64,000 bases of DNA from Leguminivora glycinivorella. Lineage: Eukaryota; Arthropoda; Insecta; Lepidoptera; Tortricidae. The stretch covers positions 10,065,118 to 10,129,117 of the forward strand of contig NC_062977.1 in NCBI RefSeq assembly GCF_023078275.1, read 5' to 3'. The translations under genes were made by a program, and so were the position numbers. Below the pieces are notes generated by a model. It did no database searches, was not told the DNA's origin, and saw nothing but the letters and a program-made list of their open reading frames with translations. Below, piece by piece: positions 48,701 through 53,698 of this stretch; positions within the stretch are counted from its first letter, which is position 1, and each line of letters starts with the position of its first letter.

Positions 48701-50952
48701 TTGCGAGTGTTATTTGAACTTTGAAAGCGCGCTACCTCTGTTAGGTATGCATCTATTCCATTTTTCTTCCAATGCCGGACATATTTATATGCTTTTATAA
48801 AAGCAAGCTAACTGATTTATGGGTAACATAATAGGTCTCATCCGCTAAGTTTTATATGGGATGATGGCAACCAAGCAGCAATATGGTTTTTATTGCCTGT
48901 CTGAAACATAAGGGTTTCATAATTTTTCAGTATACGAGTAGGTATATGGTGTTTTTTCCCGCACTATAGTGCGCAAAGTAGTTCATTTTTTCGTTCGTTC
49001 AGGTCGAAACATCAAAGGGCCATATGTACTTAGAAAAAACGTCGTACGATACACGTGCGAAGAGGAAACAGGGGAAATTTTTCCGCACTCGTATCATAAT
49101 GTTACTATTCTGATGCAGATATCGGCTTGCGCGCACGAGGTGATCCTAGCGCTCTCGTTCGGGTTCTTCTACCCAGTGCTGCTGATGGAGTTCGGTGTGT
49201 TTGGCGTCCTGATGGTGCCCATCACGGCCGCGAGCGGCCGCCGGTTCCCTAGCGCCATGAACGTGTGCATGTGGCTGTCCTTTTTCTTCGGGAATGGTAT
49301 GTGAAGTTATAATACATATTTATAATATGTGTAAGAAACAAATGATTTTTTTAAAGTATTTTTTTAGAGATAGGGCTTTTGCCCGCGCTAGCAGTTTTTT
49401 TGTCAGGTCGAAACTTCAGGGCCACCTGTACTGAAAACGGCGCACGATACACGTGCGAAAAGGAAATTCATAACTCCCTCTTTTCCGCACTTGTATCATA
49501 GGTAATGTATTATTTTCGTAGCATTTTGTATAAGGCTTTTCAAAATAAAGTATCGCGACAAAAATCCATCCATTAAAATCCCGACGCTTAAAAACGTAAC
49601 ACTCTCTTAGAATCAATTTCGACTTTTGACCAATGAATAACAAAAGTTAAATTTAATCAACCCTTGACTACCTAGGTACTTAGATACAAAAATTGCCGCA
49701 AATTTATAAAGAATTGAAAATAATGTAAGTAATAACGGGCTCGGCGCGTTCATAGCGATTATATTTCGGTAAAACAATGGGTTGACATTACCGGGAATGT
49801 CTCTATTAAAATTCTCTTTTGCCTGCTCATTTTGTTTCCGAACCTTTAGATGGCCATTTCCCTCAGTGATAAATTACTCAAATAGACAATATTAGACAAA
49901 GGATTTAACTGTTCCTTTTATCAGGGAATAAATAGAATATTTGCTTGCACACTTCCAGTGTTCACTGTACACTAACACATCATAACTACTTCTCTAAAAC
50001 AATGCAAACAGGAGAAGCGAGTATTGCGAAATAATAAAGGTTAGATAAATAAAACAAATAACTCGCGCCCATACAACGTCAACAAACAATAACATTGTTG
50101 GACTATAATGTTTTCCTACTGTTATCATAACATTTACACTTATCACAATTGTTTATGGCCGCCAATCAACAGAAGTTAACAAAGCAAACATTTATGCAAA
50201 AGCGGTTAGGGACTAGCACTAGCATGAAACGATATATGGGTTAGAGATAATATACAAATTCATTGGTTAAATATTGGTTTTAACATATTGCAGAGGGATG
50301 AAGGATCGATTTTACGGATTTTCTTATTCAGCTCATTGAGATCGCGCTTTTTTATACCAAAATAAAGCGTCGATAAGTGTAGGTAAATACCTAATGCCCT
50401 AATGACAATGACGTGAAAAGTTTACACAACAGGATTTATTCCTAAATACTGCCTTAGCACAGTATAATAAAGAGTACTATCGTACAGTATGGCCACTTCC
50501 GCTCCCCGCTGAAAGCGCCGCCCACCCCCTCTCGGTTACCTCGCAGTTACCGCCTGTCAAAAACGCGACCAGTCGACCTGTCATATCTCACTCATACAAG
50601 CATGGCACGCGTTCACCTACACGAGCTTAGAATGTGTGCTAGGAACGCGCCTCTTTCATATATTTGATCGCCAGTGTCCGAGATGTGGCCTTAGTATCCA
50701 ACTACTTTTGTCCAAAATGCAAGAAGAGTTTGACAGTTGGTTTAAATAAAGATTTGTATTTTTACTTATATCTGGACATTGCTAAACTAATTATAACTTT
50801 TAACAGGTCTTCTGTGGAGCCTATATCCGATGGAATACTTCGCCCGGAAAAACTGCCCGCCTTCGGAAAACGACAGCTTCTTCATACCAAAGTCGTGGAC
50901 GTGCCCTGAAATTGTTCTCAAACCCAACTGGACTTTTCAAAACCCGTTTTAA
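12539..50952 (+). CDS. SOAT: Sterol O-acyltransferase (SOAT/ACAT), nine coding exons
   Basis: Spliced coding sequence: 12539-12768, 13431-13582, 17719-17858, 38477-38619, 41488-41617, 43780-43926, 47119-47256, 49119-49296, 50807-50952 (stop TAA). The 1404 bases give 467 residues; all introns are GT-AG and all phases agree, so the gene looks intact. Family: membrane-bound O-acyltransferase of the ER that esterifies sterols with acyl-CoA. Seen: the FAPTLIYRDQY block at about 210-220, HAWLNAFAEM at 295-304 with N299, FYEEWW at 312-317, YRAWN at 326-330, the SACAHE block with the presumed catalytic His366, and the C-terminal ARKNCP...KSWTC block. The YRD and SWTC blocks fit SOAT rather than DGAT1. 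The polypeptide is shorter than the mammalian enzymes (about 520-550), mainly at the N-terminus. Insects cannot make sterols, so a role in storing dietary sterol is inferred. The 20.6-kb intron between exons 3 and 4 is filled with mobile elements. Confidence 0.93.
13431..13582 (+). CDS. SOAT: SOAT exon 2
   Basis: Preceded by TTTGCAG, followed by GTATGT. The exon completes a Lys codon and encodes a segment containing KYGFGDIGRGAKLWFFEF and a hydrophobic helix, matching the first membrane segments of SOAT. It ends in phase 1. Confidence 0.88.
13583..15175. other. SOAT intron 2, 5' part
   Basis: No gene. At about 14263-14300 it holds the 3' tail of the SINE also seen at 27270 (GTGTAAGAATGTCC followed by a TTTA-rich end). 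Other parts are unremarkable AT-rich intron. Confidence 0.4.
15176..15765. mobile_element. MITE with GGTACAGCGGGG ends, split by a retroposon
   Basis: Ends AAGGTACAGCGGGGCAAAT and its inverted form. The outer and inner parts match 57407-57619 in inverted orientation continuously across 15218/15585, so 15219-15584 is a later insertion. Confidence 0.8.
15219..15584 (-). mobile_element. Retroposon with poly(A) tail, nested in MITE
   Basis: On the - strand it begins GTCCGCAGCCAAATAGC and ends ACCGACGTAGTATA plus about 25 A, flanked by ACT. It contains an internal hairpin (CTTTTTGCTGTGTACTTAACACAGCAAA-like, about 15375-15400). A second, 5'-truncated copy lies at 20577-20750. Noncoding. Confidence 0.75.
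16268..16980. mobile_element. hAT-like non-autonomous element
   Basis: Ends TAGGGATTGCAA and its inverse. Subterminal regions are rich in CCGG/ACCGG words on both sides. No coding region. The TAGGG-type end fits hAT; a clear 8-bp target duplication is not visible. Confidence 0.5.
16981..17718. other. SOAT intron 2, 3' part
   Basis: AT-rich; no supported feature before the exon 3 acceptor. Confidence 0.35.
17719..17858 (+). CDS. SOAT: SOAT exon 3
   Basis: Preceded by CTTCTAG, followed by GTAAGA. It encodes a hydrophobic stretch containing IWQTAGIAGLLALQGALV and ends in CEM at phase 0, directly joinable to FRFAMKIHA of exon 4. The following intron is the longest in the gene. Confidence 0.88.
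18042..18200 (+). mobile_element. 151-bp TIR element, copy 1
   Basis: TAGCCGAATGGCA at one end and its exact inverse at the other. Inside are a direct repeat CGCTCACGAAA (twice) and GATATCTATCTC. Differs from the consensus of the four copies in this window by about two bases. Confidence 0.85.
18290..19107. other. Intron, no gene seen
   Basis: AT-rich; nothing supported. Confidence 0.3.
19108..19243. mobile_element. MITE with TA duplication
   Basis: Ends CAGTCAACCAATTGGAACCC and its inverse, flanked by TA (19106-19107, 19244-19245). The arms extend about 35 bases. The TA site fits Tc1/mariner-type MITEs. Confidence 0.8.
19246..20576. other. Intron, unclassified repeat at 20150-20420
   Basis: AT-rich except 20150-20420. 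That GC-rich stretch has GGGCCTAATAGAA at both ends (about 20174 and 20371) and GAGAGGGTTTAGTCGG inside. Its direct-repeat ends suggest an inserted element; class unknown. Confidence 0.35.
20577..20750 (+). mobile_element. 5'-truncated copy of the retroposon at 15219
   Basis: Same hairpin (TTTGCTGTGTACTTAACACAGCAAA) and the same 3' end ACCGACGTAGTATA, on the + strand. The first half of the element is missing and no long poly(A) remains. Confidence 0.7.
21210..23720 (+). CDS. Reverse transcriptase / restriction-like endonuclease of an R2-type LINE
   Basis: Frame open for 836 codons to TAA at 23718-23720. No ATG lies near the beginning and a stop sits at 21207, so the 5' end (zinc-finger N-terminus) is missing. 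Motifs, numbered from GTG 21279: RT block with KLDVRNAFNS (D278), GCQQGDPLGPVLF, the catalytic YLDDG (359-363) and LLNFDKCEVL. C-terminal zinc-like cluster CSRCE...GRHGLCC (about 672-689). PD-(D/E)XK-type endonuclease core KRPDG (D733) and WDVT (D749). The endonuclease domain after the RT marks the early-branching R2-like LINE group, which copies itself by target-primed reverse transcription. Clade not resolved. No frameshift seen, so the insertion looks young. Confidence 0.88.
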   Translation, partial: LEKIAKRIPKGARVAVARSLTECVAKVVSDNNVSAWEALLTFMYRNCNIPRDKSNRTLASIIKENLLHPRYPAESMESPFLIQGNCNINSKIKAIENKISDGNIRSATNLLFSSDTLASRSAEVFTALKEKHPTPDSPVTLPESPATAPQPLQVTELATLQAIRSFPNGSAGGLDAITPQHLKDLTGPLMGDAGESLLTELTGLVNLMLSGRICNEICPILYGANLIALRKNDGGIRPIAVGSTLRRLASKLCCKEFHTRLVDKFKPKQLGFGVKGGCEAAVHATRSFLESDDFEVLLKLDVRNAFNSVDRSALLDAVHRELPEIFEYLVQCYGEPSKLLFGEREIASCVGCQQGDPLGPVLFSLVIHPIITQLTSKLNIWYLDDGTLGGKASAVLDDLQTIMRQFSEIGLLLNFDKCEVLISDKLTPSARTDVTQKFNCIAPDVVFLTRDSLNLLGAPIYDDAIPPTVYSKLNNFKNNSALLFKISSHMAIYILRLCLFTPKFMYILRCSPVWKFPDLTSAIDKVIKESLCAILNVSVDSQSWSQVTLPIKYGGLGIRSTGDLALPAYLASIHSTALLVGGILNVTNPADVAVSGLADAESAWRAGNPGENPPTEKTSQAAWDSIKVQAIHKSLLESCTDPSERARWLAISEPESSHWLHALPSRNLGTLLDSPTLRIAVSLRLGLRVCEPHRCSRCEALVNPLGRHGLCCQASAGRGFRHAALNDLINRALGTAAIPATLEPVGLSAADGKRPDGCTLVPWFLGRPLAWDVTCVDTLAPSYVQRSSKKPGAAAEDAQTAKCRKYAFLKSNYEFVALAVETFGPWSSDTKKIVKE
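23721..23810 (+). mobile_element. Probable 3' UTR of the R2-type LINE
   Basis: Short AT-rich stretch after the stop; no poly(A) tail recognisable, so the 3' boundary is uncertain. Confidence 0.3.
23811..24387. other. Intron, no gene seen
   Basis: AT-rich; no supported feature. Confidence 0.3.
24388..24506. mobile_element. MITE with GGGCCACTTGC ends, copy 1
   Basis: Ends AGGGCCACTTGCA and GCAAGTGGGCCT; inner inverted blocks around GGGTTAACCC. The same family lies inverted at 53163-53281. Confidence 0.7.
24660..25240. repeat. Foldback-like element
   Basis: A 24-base inverted pair (TTTCTCAAACATGGTATGAA near 24772 and its inverse near 25217), with GTTGCCGGCCG near the left end and TTGCCGGCCTT near 25110. 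Noncoding. Confidence 0.5.
25735..26010. repeat. CCGGCCAAG repeat fragment, second copy
   Basis: Same order of blocks as 11335-11520 and then further into the element as far as the TCATTTTTAAATACC stretch. Inverse of 53870-54090. Confidence 0.7.
26210..26270. repeat. CCGGCCAAGTGCGAGTCGG fragment
   Basis: Short end piece of the same dispersed family, with ACCGGCCAAGTGCGAGTCGG followed by GGGTTCCGTACC. Confidence 0.6.
26491..26631. mobile_element. Hairpin MITE, copy 1
   Basis: Near-perfect palindrome with arms holding TTATTCATAAACG, CCGATAAAGTTCG and GGGACAA, and a loop of about 20 bases (CACACCAATACG). Preceded by TAA. Second copy at 29268-29406 with the loop in the opposite orientation. Confidence 0.8.
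26917..27627. repeat. Dispersed repeat copy carrying a nested SINE
   Basis: Matches 39991-40487 inverted over its whole length except 27270-27499. It contains two related sub-blocks, each with GAATTCTTTCG, CTAGATGGCGACACA and CGTGT(G)GAGTAGTTGT-type words, so it has an internal duplication. Confidence 0.8.
27270..27499 (+). mobile_element. SINE 3' part with (TTTA)n tail, nested
   Basis: Contains GTGGTTCGAATCCCGG (B-box-like), TGTGATGAGCACAGATA, CCTTCTTGAGCTTACCGTGG and GTGTAAGAATGTCC, then a (TTTA)n tail. The uninterrupted site is preserved at about 40120 in the other repeat copy. Related tails lie at 14263 and, more diverged, at 28020-28150. Confidence 0.8.
28020..28150 (+). repeat. Diverged SINE 3' part
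   Basis: CACAAGCCTTATTGAACTT, CCGTGGGACTTAATCAG and a TTTA-rich end correspond to the SINE at 27270-27499 with many changes. Confidence 0.55.
28180..28480. other. GC- and CpG-rich patch
   Basis: Strongly GC-rich island in AT-rich intron, with many CpG (CGCGGCCGCC near 28305). No ORF with recognisable content. Could be an inserted element or a regulatory island. Confidence 0.35.
28492..28642 (-). mobile_element. 151-bp TIR element, copy 2
   Basis: Identical to the consensus of the four copies. Flanked on both sides by CCCTGG (28486-28491, 28643-28648), a likely target duplication. Confidence 0.88.
28650..29267. other. Intron, no gene seen
   Basis: Moderately GC-rich to 28800, then AT-rich; nothing supported. 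Confidence 0.3.
29268..29406. mobile_element. Hairpin MITE, copy 2
   Basis: Arms as in copy 1 (26491), flanked by TAA on both sides (29265-29267, 29407-29409). The loop is inverted relative to copy 1. Harbinger-like by target site. Confidence 0.85.
29410..30235. other. Intron, no gene confirmed
   Basis: GC-rich open frames at 30034-30265 on the - strand have no recognisable domain. A short palindrome CATAAGTCCAATGGACTTATG lies at about 29921-29941. Confidence 0.3.
30236..31152. repeat. Long copy of the GGTTCCGTA repeat
   Basis: Begins AAGTGCGAGTCGG and ends GGGTTCCGTTTTTCC...GGTACGGAACCC. The ends belong to the family at 3591 and 53699; the roughly 900-bp interior is specific to this copy. 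Noncoding. Confidence 0.6.
31660..31860 (+). other. GC-rich open frame, unidentified
   Basis: A 66-codon frame with coding-like composition (LPATDACDFSAAPELEEVR) just upstream of the satellite array. No splice sites or family recognised. It may be an exon of an unknown transcript, a captured gene fragment or chance. Confidence 0.2.
31996..32997. repeat. 120-bp satellite array ending in an inverted piece
   Basis: Eight units of about 120 bp, each with GAGGTGGTACTC, CTGATGATGGAGCCAGA, GGTGGTCACCAGTACCA and AATAAGACCTTTGACA. One unit lacks 15 bases. Units 1 and 3 share variants that unit 2 lacks, hinting at a dimeric order. The final 45 bases (about 32950-32995) are an inverted piece of the unit start, so the array is flanked by inverted ends. 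Confidence 0.9.
33000..34200. other. Intron, no gene seen
   Basis: AT-rich with a small GC-rich piece at 33300-33390; nothing supported. Confidence 0.3.
34205..34330. repeat. Repeat end, AACCGCCGCCCC type
   Basis: CTTTTTTAACCGCCGCCCCA, CTCAATTCGTTTGTAT and GATATCTCCCTC match the left end of 36896-37673. Isolated end fragment. Confidence 0.6.
34935..35188. repeat. Dispersed repeat, inverted copy of 50462-50693
   Basis: Shares GGACACTGGCGATCAAATAT, TGAGTGAGATATGACAGGTC, GACAGGCGGTAACTG and TACGATAGTACT with the inverse of 50462-50693. Noncoding. Confidence 0.8.
35261..36590 (+). pseudogene. RTE-type LINE, 5'-truncated with two frameshifts
   Basis: Starts within the RT at NYRPISLISHLYKIF. The frame changes near 35467 (small deletion before KAFDSISHHAIF) and again near 36053 (one base lost before GDLPLSLKRRLMDMC). 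In between are GVKQGDPLSPKLF and the catalytic FADDIVLF. The C-terminus (LKWDWAGHVCRM, GSGRPRRRWRDNLDSF) is typical of RTE elements. The endonuclease domain is absent. Short 3' UTR after 36518. Dead copy. Confidence 0.88.
36896..37673. mobile_element. Element with internal 120-bp tandem repeats
   Basis: Ends TTTTTTAACCGACGCCCC and GAAGCGGCGGTTTTTTTTC are inverted. Inside are three units of about 121-131 bp starting CTGCTGATG (37065, 37196, 37317) with AACGGAACTCCT and AACAGCATGCA. No coding region. Element class uncertain; the ends match a common lepidopteran family. Confidence 0.65.
37896..38219 (-). mobile_element. tRNA-derived SINE with target duplication
   Basis: On the - strand the 5' end (about 38215-38145) is tRNA-like, with B box GGGTTCGAACCCC. 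The body (CGGTGAAGGAACACATC, CCTAGTTACCC) ends ATAACGCAAGGAGGAT. Direct repeats TGCCAAAAGT(C)ATCAT flank it (37880-37895, 38220-38234). The 3' half is the same sequence as the outer arms of the foldback at 1-2205. Confidence 0.88.
38477..38619 (+). CDS. SOAT: SOAT exon 4 with YRD signature
   Basis: Preceded by TTTTTTTACAG, followed by GTAAGG. It encodes FRFAMKIHA, a short cytosolic segment and the FRHYLYYLFAPTLIYRDQY block that is diagnostic for sterol acyltransferases; DGAT1 has a different sequence here. The local GC content is clearly higher than in the flanking intron. It ends in phase 2. Confidence 0.92.
38620..39793. other. SOAT intron 4, no gene seen
   Basis: AT-rich; nothing supported up to the TIR element at 39794. 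Confidence 0.3.
39794..39944 (-). mobile_element. 151-bp TIR element, copy 3
   Basis: Two base differences from the consensus. CCAGG directly outside both ends (39789-39793, 39946-39950). Confidence 0.88.
39991..40487. repeat. Dispersed repeat, uninterrupted copy
   Basis: Inverted copy of 26917-27627 without the SINE; the junction at about 40120 is the empty site. Ends in a (TAAA)n-like stretch and GCTCGTTTAAAAGTATAAGA. Confidence 0.8.
40490..41487. other. SOAT intron 4, 3' part
   Basis: AT-rich; nothing supported. Confidence 0.3.
41488..41617 (+). CDS. SOAT: SOAT exon 5
   Basis: Preceded by TTCTCAG, followed by GTTAGT. It encodes RTKKIRWGSVIFNFLEV and a membrane helix ending FNSFLWERFILPYW. 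The RW pair after the YRD block is conserved in SOAT. It ends in phase 0. Confidence 0.9.
41683..43045. mobile_element. Large TIR element in SOAT intron 5
   Basis: Ends GGCCCTAATTTCA and TGAAACAGGGGCC are inverted. Both subterminal regions hold clusters of ACAATTGT and GTGACA(G/T) words. Interior AT-rich without coding capacity. About 1.36 kb. Confidence 0.55.
43085..43160 (+). repeat. tRNA-like SINE head
   Basis: GCGGTCTAGTGGTAAAGACG and GGGTTCGATTCCCGGCTCGG give A- and B-box-like blocks, but the ends cannot form an acceptor stem. It is therefore a SINE head, truncated after about 95 bases. Confidence 0.6.
43388..43522. mobile_element. MITE with GCGTTTTCACATT ends
   Basis: GCGTTTTCACATTGTCCGAT on the left and ATAATGTGGAAACGC on the right; inner arms share GATATCGGAT. 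About 135 bp. Confidence 0.65.
43780..43926 (+). CDS. SOAT: SOAT exon 6 with active-site Asn block
   Basis: Preceded by TTTTCCAG, followed by GTAAGT. The 49 codons encode a helix and then LHAWLNAFAEMLKFADRLFYE. The Asn in WLNAFAE (N299) matches the conserved catalytic-region Asn of MBOAT sterol acyltransferases. Confidence 0.93.
44829..45310. repeat. Minisatellite with TTAGG telomere-like core
   Basis: Eight units of about 53-66 bp. Each starts AAAAGTGGGTTAGGTTAGG, continues with GAACTGTGACCAT and AAAGAAACGACTTG, and usually ends TTGCAAC. Two or three TTAGG motifs per unit. Located in SOAT intron 6. Confidence 0.9.
45640..46520. repeat. Repeat with recurrent ATGGAC words
   Basis: ATGGACAG or its inverse TGTCCAT/GTCCAT recurs about eight times in 870 bases (45650, 45840, 45874, 46021, 46054, 46370, 46384). 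Degenerate dispersed repeat without coding capacity. Confidence 0.4.
46664..46912. mobile_element. MITE with GGCTAGTTTCCTA ends
   Basis: Inverted ends of about 13 bases; TAA on the left and TAT on the right as target site. 249 bp, noncoding. Confidence 0.65.
47119..47256 (+). CDS. SOAT: SOAT exon 7 (FYxDWW / YRxWN region)
   Basis: Preceded by TTCCCCAG, followed by GTAAGT. The 46 codons encode EWWTTSQFGTYYRAWNRVVH and following residues, finishing the FY-x-x-WW motif begun in exon 6. A partial second copy of this exon with its donor lies 190 bases downstream, at about 47345-47490. Confidence 0.92.
47345..47490 (+). pseudogene. Partial tandem duplicate of SOAT exon 7
   Basis: About 105 coding bases plus the GTAAGT donor and some 30 bases of intron repeat the 3' part of exon 7 and its downstream intron. 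Ten base changes are visible. The frame has no stop and keeps YRSWKRVVHSWLRDHLYK, but the 5' part of the exon, including the WW pair and the original acceptor, is missing. The nearest upstream AG, in GGAACAG, would join in the wrong phase with the preceding phase-0 exon. It is most likely a non-functional duplicate; use as a cryptic or alternative exon cannot be excluded. Confidence 0.85.
47491..48960. other. SOAT intron 7, no gene seen
   Basis: AT-rich, no supported feature until the repeat copy at 48965. Confidence 0.3.
48965..49100 (+). repeat. GATACACGTGCGAA repeat, copy 1
   Basis: CAGGTCGAAACATCA, CGATACACGTGCGAA and CCGCACTCGTATCATAA in the same order as the copy at 49395-49505. Ends 18 bases before SOAT exon 8. 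Confidence 0.75.
49119..49296 (+). CDS. SOAT: SOAT exon 8 with catalytic His
   Basis: Preceded by TGATGCAG, followed by GTATGT. It encodes ISACAHEVILALSFGFFYP, with the catalytic His366 of the MBOAT family, then a hydrophobic stretch and FFFGNG. Copies of one dispersed repeat lie on both sides (about 48965-49100 and 49395-49505). The frame is open upstream of the acceptor back to 48969, but that stretch is repeat sequence. It ends in phase 1. Confidence 0.92.
49395..49505 (+). repeat. GATACACGTGCGAA repeat, copy 2
   Basis: CAGGTCGAAACTTCA, CGATACACGTGCGAA and CCGCACTTGTATCATAG; same orientation as copy 1, on the other side of exon 8. Confidence 0.75.
49506..50461. other. SOAT intron 8, 5' part
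   Basis: AT-rich; nothing supported. Confidence 0.3.
50462..50693. repeat. Dispersed repeat, inverted copy of 34935-35188
   Basis: Shares CAGTATAATAAAGAGTACTA, CCGCCTGTCAAAAACGCGA and CTCACTCATACAAGCATGG with the inverse of the other copy. About 115 bases before SOAT exon 9. Confidence 0.8.
50807..50952 (+). CDS. SOAT: SOAT exon 9 (C-terminus)
   Basis: Preceded by TTTTAACAG. It encodes LLWSLYPMEYFARKNCPPSE, then FIPKSWTC and a 15-residue tail, ending at TAA 50950-50952. The ARxxCP...SWTC signature is typical of SOAT C-termini. Confidence 0.93.
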
Positions 50953-51333
50953 ACCATCCAAAGTATATTTAAACAAATTCTACGCCGAATTTGTCTAAGG
51001 TGTGGAAATACTATCAAAGACGTCATAATTTCATAGTACCTATTTGGATGTCCACTTTGTCGTTGCAAAATGTATGCTGAGTTAGCATGGTCTGACTCTA
51101 TAGAATTTACTAGAAAATCTTAGACTAGTAACGAAATAGTAAATTATTATCTATATTGTTGATTATTTTGTAAATTATCGATTAAGATGAGATTTTTAAA
51201 GTAAAGTAGGTACATATTGTCTTTAGTTAGGCGTAGTTATATAGTTACCTAACAATGTTTGTTATTTACTGTTAAGGTTTTGCTATTTATGTAATTATTA
51301 TGAATGTAAGATTCATATTAAAAAATATTAAAC
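50953..51333 (+). other. SOAT: Probable SOAT 3' UTR
   Basis: AT-rich sequence after the stop codon without repeats that I recognise. An ATTAAA hexamer near 51327 could be the poly(A) signal. The end is inferred only from that hexamer. Confidence 0.4.
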
Positions 51334-51775
51334 CTCGATTACATGTTTTGTTTGGCCATTTTGACGATCACCATCTAATTAAGTTGACTGTACTAAGAAG
51401 ACTGTACCCATATGACGTGGTTAGTTGCGTGCTACTTTGATTCGGACGGCTGATTTTCCGGGCTTTTACTAATTAGTAAGTTGCAATTAGGCGTCAGCAC
51501 TCAACATGGGCGTCGCTAGCCGGGAAGGGGGAGCGTGCCCCCCTAAGTCCCCTTGTACAATTTTTTGAACATTTAGGTATATTTTGAACTTTTACCTATA
51601 TGTAATACCTACATTAATTTTATTGAGTTACAAATTCAATGACTAAACAAAAGTTGTCGGAGGGTAAAACCTGAGAAACCATATAAACTGCCTGTAGTTT
51701 AAATACGGGAGAGGAACAGCTGCCATCTGATTAATTGGAGCGGCCTGCGACTATACATGGGATTGTTCAGAAAAT
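51334..51775. other. Intergenic, no gene seen
   Basis: Includes a GC-rich piece (GGGCGTCGCTAGCCGGGAAG near 51508) probably from a dispersed repeat. Confidence 0.3.
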
Positions 51776-52813
51776 GAGGAGTGTCTTTTCAAAAGGGCTT
51801 ATTTCCATTTTTTCTTTTTTTTTTTTAACTATGAATGCAGTTGTTCTTAGTATAGAAAAGTACGCGTTGTTTTGAGATAAAAGTTCAAAAAATCTCGCCT
51901 TGATCTTTAAAAAAAAGATTAACATCAAAGTTTAGAACACATTTTGAAAAATGTGTAATGATTATTTATGTGGATAAACCAATGTATGTATTACAACAAC
52001 ATTCATATCAACTAACGTTAATACAAATCCAAAAATAAAATAAAACTATTTTAAAATAATAACATTTACGCTACAAAGCCACAACAAAACGGCTTAAGGG
52101 TGATACGGTAAAACGAGCTAAAATGAAAGGATTTCAACTAATTTTAGTTAAATATACAAGTGTTATTAACTAGATTTATCGAAAAAAAAATTTTCATCAA
52201 GAACAAACTCAGTCAAAAGATATTTCAAAAAAATCTTTAAAATCGAGTTCCGCTCTCGACTTTTCCTCCTTCAAAAATTAATCAATCGGAACGAGGAGAA
52301 TCTAAAACAATAAAATAATCTATTTGTCGGACCGTTTCCTTAGTTGGTTAATTGTTACCAATACTGAGTATCACACCTTTTTTTATCGCCACAATGAAAA
52401 AGGCAGTTTTTGAAATTTTTGATTGGTCGAATCTTTACCCAGCTAGTGGATCAAAAAAATCAAAACGGTCCGCTGGTATTAAAATAATAACACTGTGTTG
52501 AAAAAATCATTGCTCTATCTTCAAAAACCAGGAGGAAATAATAACGTTTACGCTACAAAGCCACAACAAAATCGTCTTAATTCCCAAGAGTTCGCATCAA
52601 AAGTGCTTAATTCTCAAAAACATATGGTAATTAAATATTTATTTAGGTACACATGTTGCGTTTGATGTAATCATAGCATTAACGTCAACTTACAATATTA
52701 CAATTTTGCAAATTAAATATTAATTTCAAAATCAATACCGTGGAATTATGTTTTTCTCGATTTCCCAAAAAAAGTTCAAAGTGGAAATAAGCCCTTTTGA
52801 AAAGACACTCCTC
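51776..52813. mobile_element. Non-autonomous DNA transposon, 32-bp perfect TIRs
   Basis: GAGGAGTGTCTTTTCAAAAG and the next 12 bases are repeated exactly inverted at the other end. AAAT flanks both sides (51772-51775, 52814-52817). A sub-block (ACGCTACAAAGCCACAACAA) occurs twice in direct orientation (about 52068 and 52548). 1,038 bp without coding capacity. Confidence 0.85.
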
Positions 52814-52849
52814 AAATAGTGTAGGTAGTGCCTAAGTATCGTCACATAA

Positions 52850-52896
52850 GGTACAGTCGACTACAAAGAGATGTATCCACTTTTGTAGTCGACTGT
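52850..52896. mobile_element. Tiny hairpin element
   Basis: TACAGTCGACTACAAA, a 13-base loop and the exact inverse, ending in TA. About 45 bases, TA-flanked like a minimal Tc1/mariner MITE. Confidence 0.65.
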
Positions 52897-53162
52897 ACAT
52901 TAATTATTAACCGTAGGTATTACCATATTTTCAATTGTAATATCGCTTAGGTATGGTTTACTTATAGGTAGAAGTAACACCAAAAAATGTTTTTATTAAA
53001 ATGTAATAAGTTAGTACCTATAAATATTGACTAATCTTCACAAAAACTCAACTCTCAACAACAACTTAACTCTCCCACCTAGGTAAATTATGAAGGAGCT
53101 AAATTGGTGCGACGTGTAAAATGCGTTCCGCAGTGTTTGTTTTTGGATGGTGTCCCTTTTTT

Positions 53163-53281
53163 AAGGCCCACTTGCGCCAATCACTTAACTCGGGGTTAGT
53201 GGGCTGTCATCTGTCAAATTCCATATAAAATAGTGGGTCAACCCTCGGGTTAACCCTGCAATTTCGTTGGTGCAAGTGGCC
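53163..53281. mobile_element. MITE with GGGCCACTTGC ends, copy 2
   Basis: Inverted relative to 24388-24506, with CACTTGCGCCAATCACTTAA and GGTTAACCC inside and GGTGCAAGTGGCCCTAA at the right end. Confidence 0.75.
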
Positions 53282-53698
53282 CTAATTGTGTTAAAAACTC
53301 GCAAATTGGGATAGCGCGTGACGCTTATTCTTGTCGCACCGGGGCTGTTAGTTGGGCCCTATGGGACGATTAGGACAAAATCGCGGCTTAATTGAACTTT
53401 ATAAAAGTAAACGACTAAACGAAGCGTCAATAAAAAATATGTGAATTACCTCGTTACTGAGTTTATTTTAATCGAACGTAGTTAATTTTTACTAATAATG
53501 TTATTATTAGTAAATTTTATCATGATTCTATATAGTAATTCTAAGTGTATAATGTATTAATAGTCTAATATACAGTGTGGAAATTAAACTCAGGCCCTGG
53601 AGGAAAACTACTTTAAATCCTTAAGCTAGCTCATTTTACTTAAAGGAGACATTCATTTATTTTTGAAAAGAAACAAATCTGCATTAAAAGATTTTTAG

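Noticed and set aside
48969..49304. Single 111-codon ORF including SOAT exon 8
   Set aside because: The upstream half is dispersed repeat and the real exon starts after the CAG at 49118; the phases of the neighbouring exons confirm this.
12539..50952. DGAT1 instead of SOAT
   Set aside because: The YRDQY block and the C-terminal SWTC block are SOAT-type; DGAT1 has different residues at both places.
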